A stretch of DNA of 64,000 bases from Variovorax sp. YR216 (GCF_900107745.1 NZ_FNRO01000004.1:62001-126000), one strand, 5' to 3'. Shown: positions 9,449 through 18,252, counted from the first letter of the stretch. Notes: generated by a model from the sequence alone, not told the origin. Numbers and translations are program-made.

Positions 9449-10429
9449 TCAAGAGCGCCGAGGCTCGTTCTTCTCAGCTGCTGCTTGCAGCCTCACTACG
9501 TCAACGAGTTGCTGGTCACGCCACCCGACCCAATCCGAAATGGGCTGACCGTCGGAGACTTCGTTGCCCGCGGCCACCAGGCGCGCTTTCACTTCAGCAG
9601 TGAGCTTCGGTTGGCCAAGGGGGGTCCACCACTCCTCGATGGCCTTGCCTGCGTGGTCCAGAATTCCCTTCATGCCGCCAGGACCGCCGGCAAGATGCAG
9701 CGTCAGCAGGCTGCCCATCAGCGTCCAGCGAGGACCCAGGCCATACTTGACCGCAGCGTCGATGTCTTTGGCACTCGCGATGCCCTCCAGAAAGCAATGG
9801 ACGGCCTCCCGCACTAGAGCGAACTGGAGGCGGTTGGTCATGTGACCGCTTGCCTCGACATTCAGGCGAATCGGCTGCTTGCCAACGTAACGCGAGAAGT
9901 CAATGGCCCACTCGACGACCTCGGGGGCCGTCTCCCGCCCACCCACGACTTCGACAAGCGGAATCAGGTGCGACGGATTGAACGGATGGACGACTACGAA
10001 GCGCTCGGGGTGCTCACAGGACGCTTGCAGTTGAGACGGCGGGATGCCTCCGGTGCTGGACAGAATGATTTTGTCGGGCGGAGATGCGGCATCGATTTCC
10101 GCCAGCACTTTCGCCTTGAGCTCTGGCTTCTCGGGGATGTTTTCCTGCACGAGGTCTGCCACGCGAGCTGCGGCCGCGGGCGAATCAACAAAGCTCAATT
10201 TCTGAAGCGGCGGCACCGGAGCGTTCGCGACTCCAAGCTCCACTAGTGCAGGCCACGCATCGGCAATGAACGACCGTGCAACGGCTTCAGCATTCGGACT
10301 TGGGTCATGCGCGACCACGGCAATATCGTGCGCCAGGAACAGCGCGGCCCAGCTCGCGCCAACCGAGCCGGTTCCGATGACGGCGACGGTCCTGATTTCT
10401 TCCGGGCGAAGATAGGTTTCTTTGGGCAT
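9449..10429 (-). CDS. 3-hydroxyacyl-CoA dehydrogenase family protein, carnitine-dehydrogenase-like
   Basis: 326 residues: an N-terminal NAD domain with GTGSVG and a C-terminal 3HCDH domain. The catalytic His lies in HPFNPSHLIPLVEVV. The single-domain architecture and the YGLGPRW-LMG segment resemble L-carnitine dehydrogenase and lambda-crystallin/gulonate dehydrogenase more than FadB. Being next to a BKACE gene is the arrangement known from carnitine catabolism, where a hydroxy acid is oxidised to a beta-keto acid and then cleaved by BKACE. Here it may act on a free hydroxy acid or on a CoA ester; this is not resolved. Confidence 0.85.
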   Translation of the reverse strand: MPKETYLRPEEIRTVAVIGTGSVGASWAALFLAHDIAVVAHDPSPNAEAVARSFIADAWPALVELGVANAPVPPLQKLSFVDSPAAAARVADLVQENIPEKPELKAKVLAEIDAASPPDKIILSSTGGIPPSQLQASCEHPERFVVVHPFNPSHLIPLVEVVGGRETAPEVVEWAIDFSRYVGKQPIRLNVEASGHMTNRLQFALVREAVHCFLEGIASAKDIDAAVKYGLGPRWTLMGSLLTLHLAGGPGGMKGILDHAGKAIEEWWTPLGQPKLTAEVKARLVAAGNEVSDGQPISDWVGWRDQQLVDVVRLQAAAEKNEPRRS

Positions 10430-10494
10430 AGGGACACCAAGCCGGCGCGACGCGCCGGTACTCAGACAGTTGCTATTGGGGGAGGGAACCGCGC

Positions 10495-11388
10495 TCAGCG
10501 CAGCGGACGGAGGCCCATGATTTCGCGGGCCTCCGCGGGCGTCGCGGGCTCGAAGCCCAGCTCGCGAACGATTCGGACCATTCGCTTGACGAGTGCGACG
10601 TTGGTCGCGTGTTCGCCTTGGGCGTAGTACAGGTTGTCTTCGAGGCCGACGCGGACATGGCCGCCGAGCAGCAGCGACTGCGTGGTCGCCGGCATTTGCG
10701 CCTGACCGATGGCACTGACGTTGAAGACCGAGTCCTTGGGCAGATGGTCGACCATCATCTGCAGGATGCGCGGCGTGTATGGCAGCGCTCCCTGGAAGGC
10801 AGTCACGCCAAGAACGATGTTGATGAAGTACGGCGGCTCGTCGAGACCTTCCGCAATTGCGCGGCCGACGTCCTGGATGATGTCCTCAAGGCTGAAGACC
10901 TCCCACTCGGGCTTGATGCCCCGAGCCTTCATCATTTCAGCGAGCTGGCGCGTACGCTTTGGCGTTGTCGGCACCAGGATTTCCTTGCCGCCAAAGCTTG
11001 CGCAGATGGTCTGCGCGTCCAGTGTGCACATCTCGACGCCGGGCGCTTCCATTCCCTTGACGCGCTCGTCGAAGTTGATTTCCCACAGCCCGTTGTTGAG
11101 CTGGTGAATCATGTCGCCGTTGATGCCCCCGCCGGTGGAGTTGTTCAGAACGATGTCGCACTTCGCGCGAATCAGCTCGTTCATCCGACCGTAGACCTTG
11201 GGGTCGCACGTTGCCTCGTCGTCGCTGGCCCTGCGAGCATGCAAAGCGACCACGGAAGCACCCTCGTTGTAGCAGTCGTAGACGTCAGCCGCGATTTCGT
11301 CGGGCTGGGTCGGCAGATGAGGATTCTGTTTCTTGCTCGCCATGCCGCCGGTGGGTGCGACGGTGACGATGACCTTGGGCTTGCTCAT
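10495..11388 (-). CDS. Beta-keto acid cleavage enzyme (BKACE, DUF849 family)
   Basis: 297 residues, normal length for the family. The N-terminus [10 protein letters not shown], the [22 protein letters not shown] stretch in pieces, the [10 protein letters not shown] segment and NNSTGGG match the TIM-barrel fold that binds a divalent metal and condenses a beta-keto acid with acetyl-CoA to give acetoacetate and a new CoA ester. It is the first gene of the minus-strand operon, starting with an AGGAGACAAGC ribosome site. With the dehydrogenase downstream it suggests a hydroxy-acid to keto-acid to cleavage route. Which side chain is accepted is unknown. Confidence 0.88.
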   Translation of the reverse strand: MSKPKVIVTVAPTGGMASKKQNPHLPTQPDEIAADVYDCYNEGASVVALHARRASDDEATCDPKVYGRMNELIRAKCDIVLNNSTGGGINGDMIHQLNNGLWEINFDERVKGMEAPGVEMCTLDAQTICASFGGKEILVPTTPKRTRQLAEMMKARGIKPEWEVFSLEDIIQDVGRAIAEGLDEPPYFINIVLGVTAFQGALPYTPRILQMMVDHLPKDSVFNVSAIGQAQMPATTQSLLLGGHVRVGLEDNLYYAQGEHATNVALVKRMVRIVRELGFEPATPAEAREIMGLRPLR

Positions 11389-11482
11389 TGCTTGTCTCCT
11401 TCGAGTCTGCGCACTTGGTGTACGCGTTGCGTTGGAGACAATGCTAGTCAGAGGGGGGTTATCTGAATAATGCCTGCGAAGG

Positions 11483-11500
11483 ATACTGGCTATCCAGTAT
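11483..11500. repeat. Perfect inverted repeat ATACTGG-CTAT-CCAGTAT
   Basis: A 7-bp perfect inverted repeat with a 4-bp spacer lies between the divergent BKACE operon and the CoiA-like gene. Its outer ATACTG and CAGTAT half-sites equal those of the two LexA boxes in the window but the CTG-to-CAG spacing is 6 instead of 10, so it is not a normal LexA site. It may be an operator for a different repressor. Confidence 0.5.
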
Positions 11501-11668
11501 TCGGGTAACAGAGCCCCGAGGTGCGTTCAGCGCCAATTGGGGACAGCCGTGTCTCAGGGCTGCTTTGGAGAGAAAGGCTGCAATGTCCGTTCCTGCCCGA
11601 TACCGGAGGTCGACGGAGTCGCTCAATAATCGTCGCCTCATCATGCTGAGCGAACTCGAGTTCGAGCC

Positions 11669-13075
11669 GTGAAAATTCCCTTTGCCGTAACCGCTGGAGA
11701 CTACCTCGTAGCTGCGACCGGACTCGTCGAAGGCGCCCCTGGTCCGTTCTTCTGTGCCGCTTGCCAAAAGCCGGTGACCCTAAAACAAGGCAAGCAGCGA
11801 ATATGGCACTTCGCGCATCGAGCAGGCTCGGACTGCAAGACAGGATTCGAGACGGCGGTGCACCTCTTTGCCAAGCAAATCTTGGTGGAGGCGCGGCATC
11901 TTAGAACGCCCGCCATGGTGTGTCAGGTGTCGCCGTTTGGACGCAGCGTCACGCTGCGGGACGCAGAAACTCGAACGTGGGTAGGGCCTGGAGAAGTCGA
12001 GAAGTGGCTGGGAGGTTTTCGCCCCGACGTTGTGCTCCCAGGACAGGCACCGCTCATCGTAGAAGTGGCTGTCACGCACCTCTGCGATGACGCTAAGCGT
12101 CAGAAGCTCAGTGACCTTGGTATTCCCGCCATCGAAATCGACTTGTCTTCTGTTTCACGGGATATCACGGAAGGACCTCTTCGGGAACTGATTCTGGAGA
12201 ACCTTGAGTGCAAGCGTTGGATTTTCCATGAGGGCGAAGCCGAAACCCTCGAGCTGCTTCGGGCCGAGCGAGCTGAGGAGGACGCGCGACTTGCACACGA
12301 GGAAACCGAGGCTCAGGCACGACGTCGCTTGGCCGAGGCCGAGCGGTTCAAGGAGGACCAACGGAGGATGCAAGCCTTGCAGGAGCGCGAGACGGAAAGG
12401 TGGCGGAGAGCGCGGCAGGCAGACAGGAGACTCCGCGAGAGCTCCAACGAACGCAAATTGGCGTTTGTGTCATCCAAGCTTGGCTTCCCTCGTGAATGGC
12501 CGCCTGAATTGGACGTAGACGTGCGTGGCTCGTCCGCAATCGGCGCGCCCCACCGAATCTGGCAAGGCGACCTGTTTCGACGACACATTATCGGTAGTAC
12601 CCCCAAGGGACCGACAGACGTCGAGGTCGAATTTGCTGCAGATTGGCTAATCCGGCGCTATGGACTCGAGCCCACGTCGGCAAAGCTAGTTCGCATCGCC
12701 ATCTGGGATTTCTTCACCTCGCTTGAGCGCAGAGGGTACTTGGCTCGGAAGGTTCGGCAGCGCTTCAACATAAGACGCGACGCCCTTCGGGCGTTCATTC
12801 CGAGCGAACCACCGCTGCTGTTCTGGGCCAAAAATCAGCCGTCGCAGAAGCGCTTCCTGGAAGCGGCTGAAGCATCTGGCATCCGCGCATCTGACGAAAG
12901 GCTCCAACACCTTCACGCAGAACTGACCTCTACGGATACCCGACTCTCAGAGCTGGATTGCATGCGTAGGGTCGCCGCGGAGCTGCAAATGAACTTGGAG
13001 GCGGCAGCCGCCTTTCTCAGGCGGGCTGGAGTGCTCGTCCAATTTGGACAGGAGAAATTGTGCAGCGACCGGTAG
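11669..13075 (+). CDS. Competence protein CoiA-like putative nuclease
   Basis: 468 residues starting at GTG. The N-terminus carries a zinc-finger-like set, C29-x2-C32, H50 and C56 (FFCAACQKP then HFAHRAGSDC), followed by a PD-(D/E)xK-like core with FRPDVVL near 116 and LIVEVAVTH near 130, the CoiA arrangement. Residues about 195-265 are rich in Glu, Arg and Gln and look like a coiled coil. CoiA acts in natural transformation in Gram-positive bacteria, but homologues in proteobacterial islands have no known role and could be defence or recombination nucleases. No partner gene is obvious; the next gene is 250 bp away. Confidence 0.7.
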   Translation: MKIPFAVTAGDYLVAATGLVEGAPGPFFCAACQKPVTLKQGKQRIWHFAHRAGSDCKTGFETAVHLFAKQILVEARHLRTPAMVCQVSPFGRSVTLRDAETRTWVGPGEVEKWLGGFRPDVVLPGQAPLIVEVAVTHLCDDAKRQKLSDLGIPAIEIDLSSVSRDITEGPLRELILENLECKRWIFHEGEAETLELLRAERAEEDARLAHEETEAQARRRLAEAERFKEDQRRMQALQERETERWRRARQADRRLRESSNERKLAFVSSKLGFPREWPPELDVDVRGSSAIGAPHRIWQGDLFRRHIIGSTPKGPTDVEVEFAADWLIRRYGLEPTSAKLVRIAIWDFFTSLERRGYLARKVRQRFNIRRDALRAFIPSEPPLLFWAKNQPSQKRFLEAAEASGIRASDERLQHLHAELTSTDTRLSELDCMRRVAAELQMNLEAAAAFLRRAGVLVQFGQEKLCSDR

Positions 13076-13326
13076 GCGGCTTCGACGCGGCCACGGCTGA
13101 CAGGCCTAAGGTCGGACCAATGGTACGTAGGGGCCGGTGCGCCAGTTGGTACTAGGTCGGCGAGGGTCGGAGCTCCAAATGTCGACGTCTGGCCTTGCCG
13201 GTCGTAGCAGCCGCTGACGTACGGCAGGAAGCAATCTCGCATCTTTCCCTCAATCGGCAGCGTTTCACCAACAGGTATGCTGAATAGGGCGGGCACAACC
13301 TGTGCGACATCTAACTTGGAAGATTG

Positions 13327-14415
13327 ATGGCAACTACGTACTGTCTGGAGCAAGCGATTCTTGGCCCCAGGAAGAGCGTTCCAATTACCGAGGACGAGTT
13401 TTTAGCGTTGAAGCAAGCGAGAAGCACGCTCTCCGAAGCACTGGACTTCGAGCAGCGGTACGAGCTACTCGTCGCCAGCTTCATCTCGATGGAGATGGCG
13501 TTCACTGAAATTGGTCTTCGGTCAACTATCGAGAGAAGTTGGGACTACCCAACGGTCGCTAGAGTTCTACAAGAATCCAATCGGCATCTTGCGAACATCC
13601 TGACGGCGGCACGAAGCTACATCGACCAAGTAGTTCAAGACTTCAAACCTATAGCGCTTGCGCCAAGCTTCGAAGATGCGGCCAAGGCGATGCTCTCGAA
13701 GCAGTACGACGGGTCGCTTGAGTATCGCTTCATGGAGGCATTAAGGAACCACACACAGCACCATTCCTTTCCGGCAACCAGCTTCAACGGCAATGAGCTG
13801 AACGACGACGCCAACGATTGGGTGGAAAGCCTCCGAGTGACCGCAAAGCGGGAGGAGTTGTTCGCGAACAGGAAGTTCAAGAGGAAATACTTAGACGACC
13901 TTCCGGAAGTCATCGACCTGAGAATCACGAGCCGTGAGTATGTCCGCCGCATCGGAGAAGTTCACATCGCGCTGCGAGAGCTTGTCAATCCCGATGTTCA
14001 AGCGGCACGCAAGACCATTGAGCAGAGCATTGACGCCTATGGGGCCGACGGACATCCGACACTCGGACTGTGCGCACGCAGCGAAGGCGATGTCGGCGAG
14101 CGGGTCAGTGTTTTCACGGATTGGGATGATGTCCGCGTCAAGCTCGCCAGGAAGAATGACCGTCCACCTGACTTGTGGCCAAGACCACGCGGCTACGACG
14201 TCACCTCAGAAGACATTCGAGGTGCCCGGCTGGCCCGCGGTCAATCCGTCAAAGATGCCGCGAGGAAGGTTGGCATTCCGCCACTTCAATGGGAAAGGTA
14301 CGAGGCCGGCCTGCGCATTCCGTTTTGCATACACACGCTCCATCTTCTCCAAGCAGGAGAGCACGCGACCCATACACTGGAGCCGCGGATGCGACCCTCA
14401 GAACGAGGGGCTTGA
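13327..14415 (+). CDS. Hypothetical protein with C-terminal helix-turn-helix
   Basis: 362 residues from an ATG preceded by GGAAG; a TTG lies immediately before it. I do not recognise the long N-terminal region (about 1-290), which looks mostly helical and contains an ALRNHTQHH motif, a pattern seen in predicted HEPN-like or AbiV-like proteins but not enough to name one. Residues about 297-335 (ARLARGQSVKDAARKVGIP) look like an XRE-type HTH. It sits alone in the suspected island between the CoiA-like gene and the small operon on the other strand. Confidence 0.6.
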   Translation: MATTYCLEQAILGPRKSVPITEDEFLALKQARSTLSEALDFEQRYELLVASFISMEMAFTEIGLRSTIERSWDYPTVARVLQESNRHLANILTAARSYIDQVVQDFKPIALAPSFEDAAKAMLSKQYDGSLEYRFMEALRNHTQHHSFPATSFNGNELNDDANDWVESLRVTAKREELFANRKFKRKYLDDLPEVIDLRITSREYVRRIGEVHIALRELVNPDVQAARKTIEQSIDAYGADGHPTLGLCARSEGDVGERVSVFTDWDDVRVKLARKNDRPPDLWPRPRGYDVTSEDIRGARLARGQSVKDAARKVGIPPLQWERYEAGLRIPFCIHTLHLLQAGEHATHTLEPRMRPSERGA

Positions 14416-14529
14416 CCGGTGTGCAGCCAGCGCCCGAGGCGGTCCAGTTCATCTCGCTGTGCAGCGACGGGAAATGGATTTGAGCGGGAACCGCGAGACC
14501 TGAGGAGGGACCGAGCGCGAAAGAAAGCG

Positions 14530-14829
14530 TCAGGCCGACAACCTGCCACTGCCTGTTATTCGCGCAATAAGCTCTCGCCGCTTGGCATCAAGGCGACCTT
14601 GCATACGGTCAAAGACCCTGTCGACCGAGAACGAAACCCCTGTGCGGAGGTACTCGGCCCAAGCGGCGTCACCGCGTTTATAGAAGTCATCAGGTTGCGA
14701 CGATGACGCTCGCGCGTTTGGTCCGTTGTCGACCACCAAGCTCTTGGCGCCCGCCTCAATGCCAAATGCGGCTTCACCCTCCGAAGCCTTCTCGGCATCA
14801 ACTCGGCTTTGCCGATTCGACCTCTTCAT
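14530..14829 (-). CDS. Small hypothetical protein (antitoxin-like)
   Basis: 99 residues, the second gene of an overlapping pair (ATGA with the upstream 153-residue gene). The C-terminal half (WAEYLRTGVSFSVDRVFDRM then an Arg/Lys-rich helix) resembles the small proteins annotated as ribbon-helix-helix or ParD-like antitoxins with the AW-EY-TG-S pattern. No toxin-like gene lies downstream, so calling it an antitoxin is weak. The N-terminal 45 residues are low in conserved pattern. Confidence 0.5.
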   Translation of the reverse strand: MKRSNRQSRVDAEKASEGEAAFGIEAGAKSLVVDNGPNARASSSQPDDFYKRGDAAWAEYLRTGVSFSVDRVFDRMQGRLDAKRRELIARITGSGRLSA

Positions 14830-15287
14830 TTCTGCTCTTCAGAAGCACCTAGGGTCTCCAATGCCGCGTGGAGTCGCGCAAGTGCCGCCATTGCTTGCTC
14901 CCTCGTGTGCACGTCTCTGGGCTCCGCCGACAGCAGCCTAAGATGCTCGACAAAGGCTAGCAACAGTGGCTCGTCCATCGGCATATGAAAGATGTTTTCG
15001 AGAAAATGGCCCTCTGGCTCGAACATCTTGCATTGGCTGCAATACAGCAACCCCGCGGTTGGCGTCAGGGGGCGCGGAGACGAACTAAAGCAGGTGCCGA
15101 TTCGCGCCGTGAAAGCCTCTTCTGAACGCGTGCTTCCTGCCGCAACCAACCGAGACCATCCCGGATATCCAACACGCTGAGCGACCGCATCGAGTGCCTC
15201 ATGCATCGAAAGGGAGCGCTGCTTCTTCAGCTTCTGCGCATCGCGTCTCAATTGCTCAATTCGAGCGCTTGAAAAAGTCTTGTCCAT
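14826..15287 (-). CDS. Hypothetical protein with N-terminal 'QLRRDAQKLKK' helical domain
   Basis: 153 residues. The first 50 (IEQLRRDAQKLKK, then SMHEALDAVAQRVGYPGWSRL) match a short helical module found at the start of many plasmid- and island-borne proteins of unknown function. A CSQC pair near residue 83 may bind metal. The rest is unassigned. Overlap with the next gene indicates co-expression. The pair is typical of accessory DNA; a toxin-antitoxin role is possible but unsupported. Confidence 0.5.
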   Translation of the reverse strand: MDKTFSSARIEQLRRDAQKLKKQRSLSMHEALDAVAQRVGYPGWSRLVAAGSTRSEEAFTARIGTCFSSSPRPLTPTAGLLYCSQCKMFEPEGHFLENIFHMPMDEPLLLAFVEHLRLLSAEPRDVHTREQAMAALARLHAALETLGASEEQK

Positions 15288-15523
15288 GGCCTTGCTCCAA
15301 GACCATCAGGCACCATGCGCGCCCACACGCCGAGATACCAGATGGCCAGTTGGAAACAAGTCCAAAGGGAATGAAGATGTCGCTGCCGAGCCCGGCTTCG
15401 CAAGTGTGGGCGAGCGAGCCGGCGAACGGCTCCGACTGGAAAGTCTACAGGTCTCGCATCCTCTCTGCAACCAACGAAGGGAGCCGTCTCCAGTTGGGGC
15501 GCACGCAATCGTCGCGCATCGGG

Positions 15524-16099
15524 TTACCTTCGCGTGCGAAAAGTTATCGACCATCTCATCGCCTTCACGGGTGACACGCTATGCTGCCAAGCCCATCGTG
15601 CTTGGCCCGCCATCTTGTAGACAGACCGCGGAGCAACATCCATCTCAAGTACCGCGCGCTTCGCGACGTCATCCGGAGGATACGGCCTGAAGCGCAACAC
15701 AGCGTTGTTGCCCAATGAGACCCCCGCAATGACTTCAAAGTTCGGTACGTCGCGATGCCAACCAAGGGGCGTTCCTGGTACGTACTCGGCTACAAGCGCG
15801 TGCACGAGTTCGTCGTGCCGCACGCCCAGCCAGCCGGCGACACGGTCGCGCAGTGGAACTAGCCGTTCGTCCAGGGGTTTGCCCGGGCGAAGCATGTTTG
15901 TGTCGTAGTCAAAGGACCCGCCGAAGCTTGCTACCCGGCGCCGCGCCAGGTACTGCTTGTACTGCGCTGCGCAAAGCGGCAGCGAGCGGACGATACCCAG
16001 CAAGTACCCCTCCTCCTCCGGGCTCAGGAAGTCCGGCTGATATTCCAAGCCCTCAATCGGACAGGCCAAGTCGGCTTCGGCGAATAACTCCTCTTGCAT
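15524..16099 (-). CDS. alkB: AlkB-type 2-oxoglutarate/Fe(II) dioxygenase
   Basis: 191 residues from the ATG beginning MQEELFAEADL; longer open frames upstream run into the divergent promoter and are not credible. The HRD of WHRDVPNFE supplies the HxD iron ligands, a C-terminal His lies in AWQHSVSP and the arginines of RWSITFRTRR bind 2-oxoglutarate. AlkB enzymes remove methyl and etheno adducts from bases. It is divergent from imuA with a LexA box between them, so both may be damage-inducible. The length is close to the short bacterial AlkB-like proteins. Confidence 0.87.
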   Translation of the reverse strand: MQEELFAEADLACPIEGLEYQPDFLSPEEEGYLLGIVRSLPLCAAQYKQYLARRRVASFGGSFDYDTNMLRPGKPLDERLVPLRDRVAGWLGVRHDELVHALVAEYVPGTPLGWHRDVPNFEVIAGVSLGNNAVLRFRPYPPDDVAKRAVLEMDVAPRSVYKMAGQARWAWQHSVSPVKAMRWSITFRTRR

Positions 16100-16162
16100 G
16101 TGATTCCCGCTAGCCTTGCTGCGAGCACGAATTCCTACTGACAGATGGTCGCGACGGTGATA

Positions 16163-16178
16163 CTGTATGCCTGTACAG
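16163..16178. promoter_or_regulatory. LexA (SOS) box of the imuA promoter
   Basis: CTGTATGCCTGTACAG fits CTG-N10-CAG and is flanked by ATA and TAT, giving a near-palindrome. It ends 12 bp before the imuA ATG and is 63 bp from the alkB ATG, so LexA bound here would block imuA and possibly alkB. imuA cassettes are known LexA targets. Confidence 0.85.
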
Positions 16179-16190
16179 TATTTTAACTCC

Positions 16191-16994
16191 ATGTCCGCCG
16201 TTCTTGCTCGCGACACCTCGAGTGCCGCCAATGACCACACAGCCGAGCTTCCGCGCGGCCTTTTGCTGCCCCCTCGGGTTGCCGAGGCCGTTTGGCACGG
16301 GAACGAGCTTGGTCTCCGGACAGCGCCAACTGCGCTGACGGGATGGCCAGAGCTAGATGCGGAGCTTCCAGGCGGTGGCTGGCCGCGCCAGTCGCTCTCG
16401 GAAGTGCTGACTGCCCAGCCCGCCGTTCTCGAATGGCGGCTGCTTGCCCCTGCGTTGAAGCCAGTCGTCGAAGGCGGTGGCCAAGTCGTCGTCATCGGTC
16501 CGCCGCGACATCCTCACCTCCCTGGCCTTCAGCACGTCGGCCTCGACGAGGGGAAGTTCATTTGGATTCAAGCCGACCTACCTGCAGAGCGCCTGTGGAC
16601 TGCCGAACAGCTCATCAAATCGAACGCCGCGGGTGCCATCATTGCGTGGCTGCCGAAGGCCCGTTCAGAGCAACTTCGCCGCCTTCAGGTTTGCGCTCAG
16701 AACTGCGAAGGTCTGGTTTTCATTTGCCGACCGGACGTCGCTCGGCATGAATCGTCTGCAGCCCCGTTGCGAGTTCTGGCATCAGTCGGGCTCGACTGGG
16801 AACTGAAGGTGAACATCCTGAAGCGCCGAGGACCCTCGCACGAGCATCCCATCTTGCTCCCTTCCATTCCTGGCGGTTTGGCCTCCGTGCTGACCCCCCG
16901 GCTGCGTCGTCCCAGCCGTTTGATTCAAGAGGCCCCCAATGTTGTGGGCAGCCCTGCTGTTGCCACCAGGCCCCGACAACACGCCGCCGCCTGA
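16191..16994 (+). CDS. imuA: ImuA, translesion synthesis accessory protein (RecA/SulA-like)
   Basis: 267 residues. I start at MSAVLARDTSS because the upstream in-frame ATG at 16167 lies inside the LexA box. The protein has the ELPGGGWPRQSLSEVL motif and WLPKARSEQLRRLQ segment of ImuA, a RecA-like protein lacking a complete Walker A. ImuA works with ImuB and DnaE2 in SOS mutagenesis across lesions. The 3' end overlaps imuB by 56 bp. Confidence 0.9.
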   Translation: MSAVLARDTSSAANDHTAELPRGLLLPPRVAEAVWHGNELGLRTAPTALTGWPELDAELPGGGWPRQSLSEVLTAQPAVLEWRLLAPALKPVVEGGGQVVVIGPPRHPHLPGLQHVGLDEGKFIWIQADLPAERLWTAEQLIKSNAAGAIIAWLPKARSEQLRRLQVCAQNCEGLVFICRPDVARHESSAAPLRVLASVGLDWELKVNILKRRGPSHEHPILLPSIPGGLASVLTPRLRRPSRLIQEAPNVVGSPAVATRPRQHAAA

Positions 16995-18252
16995 TGACCA
17001 ACTGCGAGGTGTCTCGATATGGGCGTTGCAGTTCACACCGCGAACGGCCGTCGTCGAGGACGCAGTTGTCATCGAAGTCGAGGCAAGCACGCGGCTCTTC
17101 GGGGGCAAGCGCGTCCTGCGCGACCGCGTCATCCAGGGAGCGAGCGAACTAGGCGTTTCCCAGACCGCTTGGGCGCCCACGAGCCTCGCAGCCCTCGCGT
17201 TTGCACGAGCGGGCAAGGAGAACGGGGTTCGAGGGTCCTTGACCGCTTTGCTCGATGCCCTACCGATGGGGACTCTATCCGCGGTGCGCCCTCATGTCAC
17301 CGTTCTCAATCAGCTTGGCTGCCGTACCTTGGGAGATGTGCGTGCACTTCCGCGCGGTGGCATCAGTCGGCGCTTCGACAAGCAGTTGCTTCACGCCCTC
17401 GACCAGGCCTACGGCCTTCGACCAGAAGCTCATTCCTGGGTTCAGGTCCCGGAGACGTTCAAGGCTCGCCTCGAGCTGATGGCGCGCGTGGAATCGGCTC
17501 CCGCCATTCTGTTTGGCGCGCGTCGCCTACTCGTACAGCTTTGCGGCTGGCTGGCTGCACGCAATTCCGGAACGACCGCTTTCGTCCTGCGCTGGATGCA
17601 CGACACCATGCGACCTCGGGAGGCCGGCGAAGGCGGAGAGGTGACCATTAGAACTGCTGAGCCGATGCGTAACCTCGAGCACCTGTGCCGCTTGCTGGCA
17701 GAGAACTTGGCCAAGGTCGAGCTCGCAGCGCCCGCCGGGGACCTTGAGCTTGAAGCGCTCGACGTGCATCCGCTCGAAGAGACGAGCGCCTCGTTCCTCC
17801 CGGACGCAACGCGTCAAGGCGAATCGATGACATTGGTGCTGGAACGCGTCGCCGCGCGGCTGGGGCCTCAGAAGGTCCTGCGTCCGGTCCTGTCAGAGGA
17901 CCATCGCATGGAATGGATGCAGCACTGGCAGTCCGCTCCGACACCGCTGCCCAAGAAGCGACCGCGACGAAGCCGCTTCCCGCAGCCCACTTTCGCGTTG
18001 CCGCAGCCGCTTCGGTTGGCGATGGACGGCAACAGACCCATGTACCAGGGCACGCTGCAGTTGTTGTCCGGGCCGCACCGTGTCGAAGGCGGCTGGTGGC
18101 ACCGCGTGAAGGTCGAGGAACAGCAGGAAACGCGCAACGTTGTGCGCGACTACTACGTGGCACTCAGCACCCATGCAGGCGTCTTGTGGGTGTTCCAGGA
18201 GAGATTGGCCAGAGATGCGACAGCCTGGTACCTGCATGGGTCATTTGCATGA
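16939..18252 (+). CDS. imuB: ImuB, catalytically inactive Y-family polymerase-like protein
   Basis: 437 residues. It keeps the Y-family layout (ATRLFGGKR region, then a little-finger-like segment) but begins MLWAALLLPPG instead of the DxDxFF catalytic motif and lacks the paired acidic residues, as in known ImuB. ImuB bridges DnaE2 and the beta clamp. The N-terminus is somewhat short compared with ImuB of about 450-500 residues, and a start inside imuA is chosen because the frame opens there. It overlaps dnaE2 by ATGA. Confidence 0.9.
   Translation: MLWAALLLPPGPDNTPPPDDQLRGVSIWALQFTPRTAVVEDAVVIEVEASTRLFGGKRVLRDRVIQGASELGVSQTAWAPTSLAALAFARAGKENGVRGSLTALLDALPMGTLSAVRPHVTVLNQLGCRTLGDVRALPRGGISRRFDKQLLHALDQAYGLRPEAHSWVQVPETFKARLELMARVESAPAILFGARRLLVQLCGWLAARNSGTTAFVLRWMHDTMRPREAGEGGEVTIRTAEPMRNLEHLCRLLAENLAKVELAAPAGDLELEALDVHPLEETSASFLPDATRQGESMTLVLERVAARLGPQKVLRPVLSEDHRMEWMQHWQSAPTPLPKKRPRRSRFPQPTFALPQPLRLAMDGNRPMYQGTLQLLSGPHRVEGGWWHRVKVEEQQETRNVVRDYYVALSTHAGVLWVFQERLARDATAWYLHGSFA

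Noticed and set aside
11483..11500. Third LexA box
   Set aside because: CTG-to-CAG spacing is 6 instead of 10, so kept only as an inverted repeat.
11459..11767. 102-residue minus-strand frame overlapping the CoiA-like start
   Set aside because: No homology pattern seen, overlaps the credible gene, and lacks a ribosome site.
17913..18248. Longer reading frame upstream of dnaE2 adding about 112 residues
   Set aside because: It lies wholly inside imuB in another frame; the ATGA overlap at 18249 is the normal coupled start.
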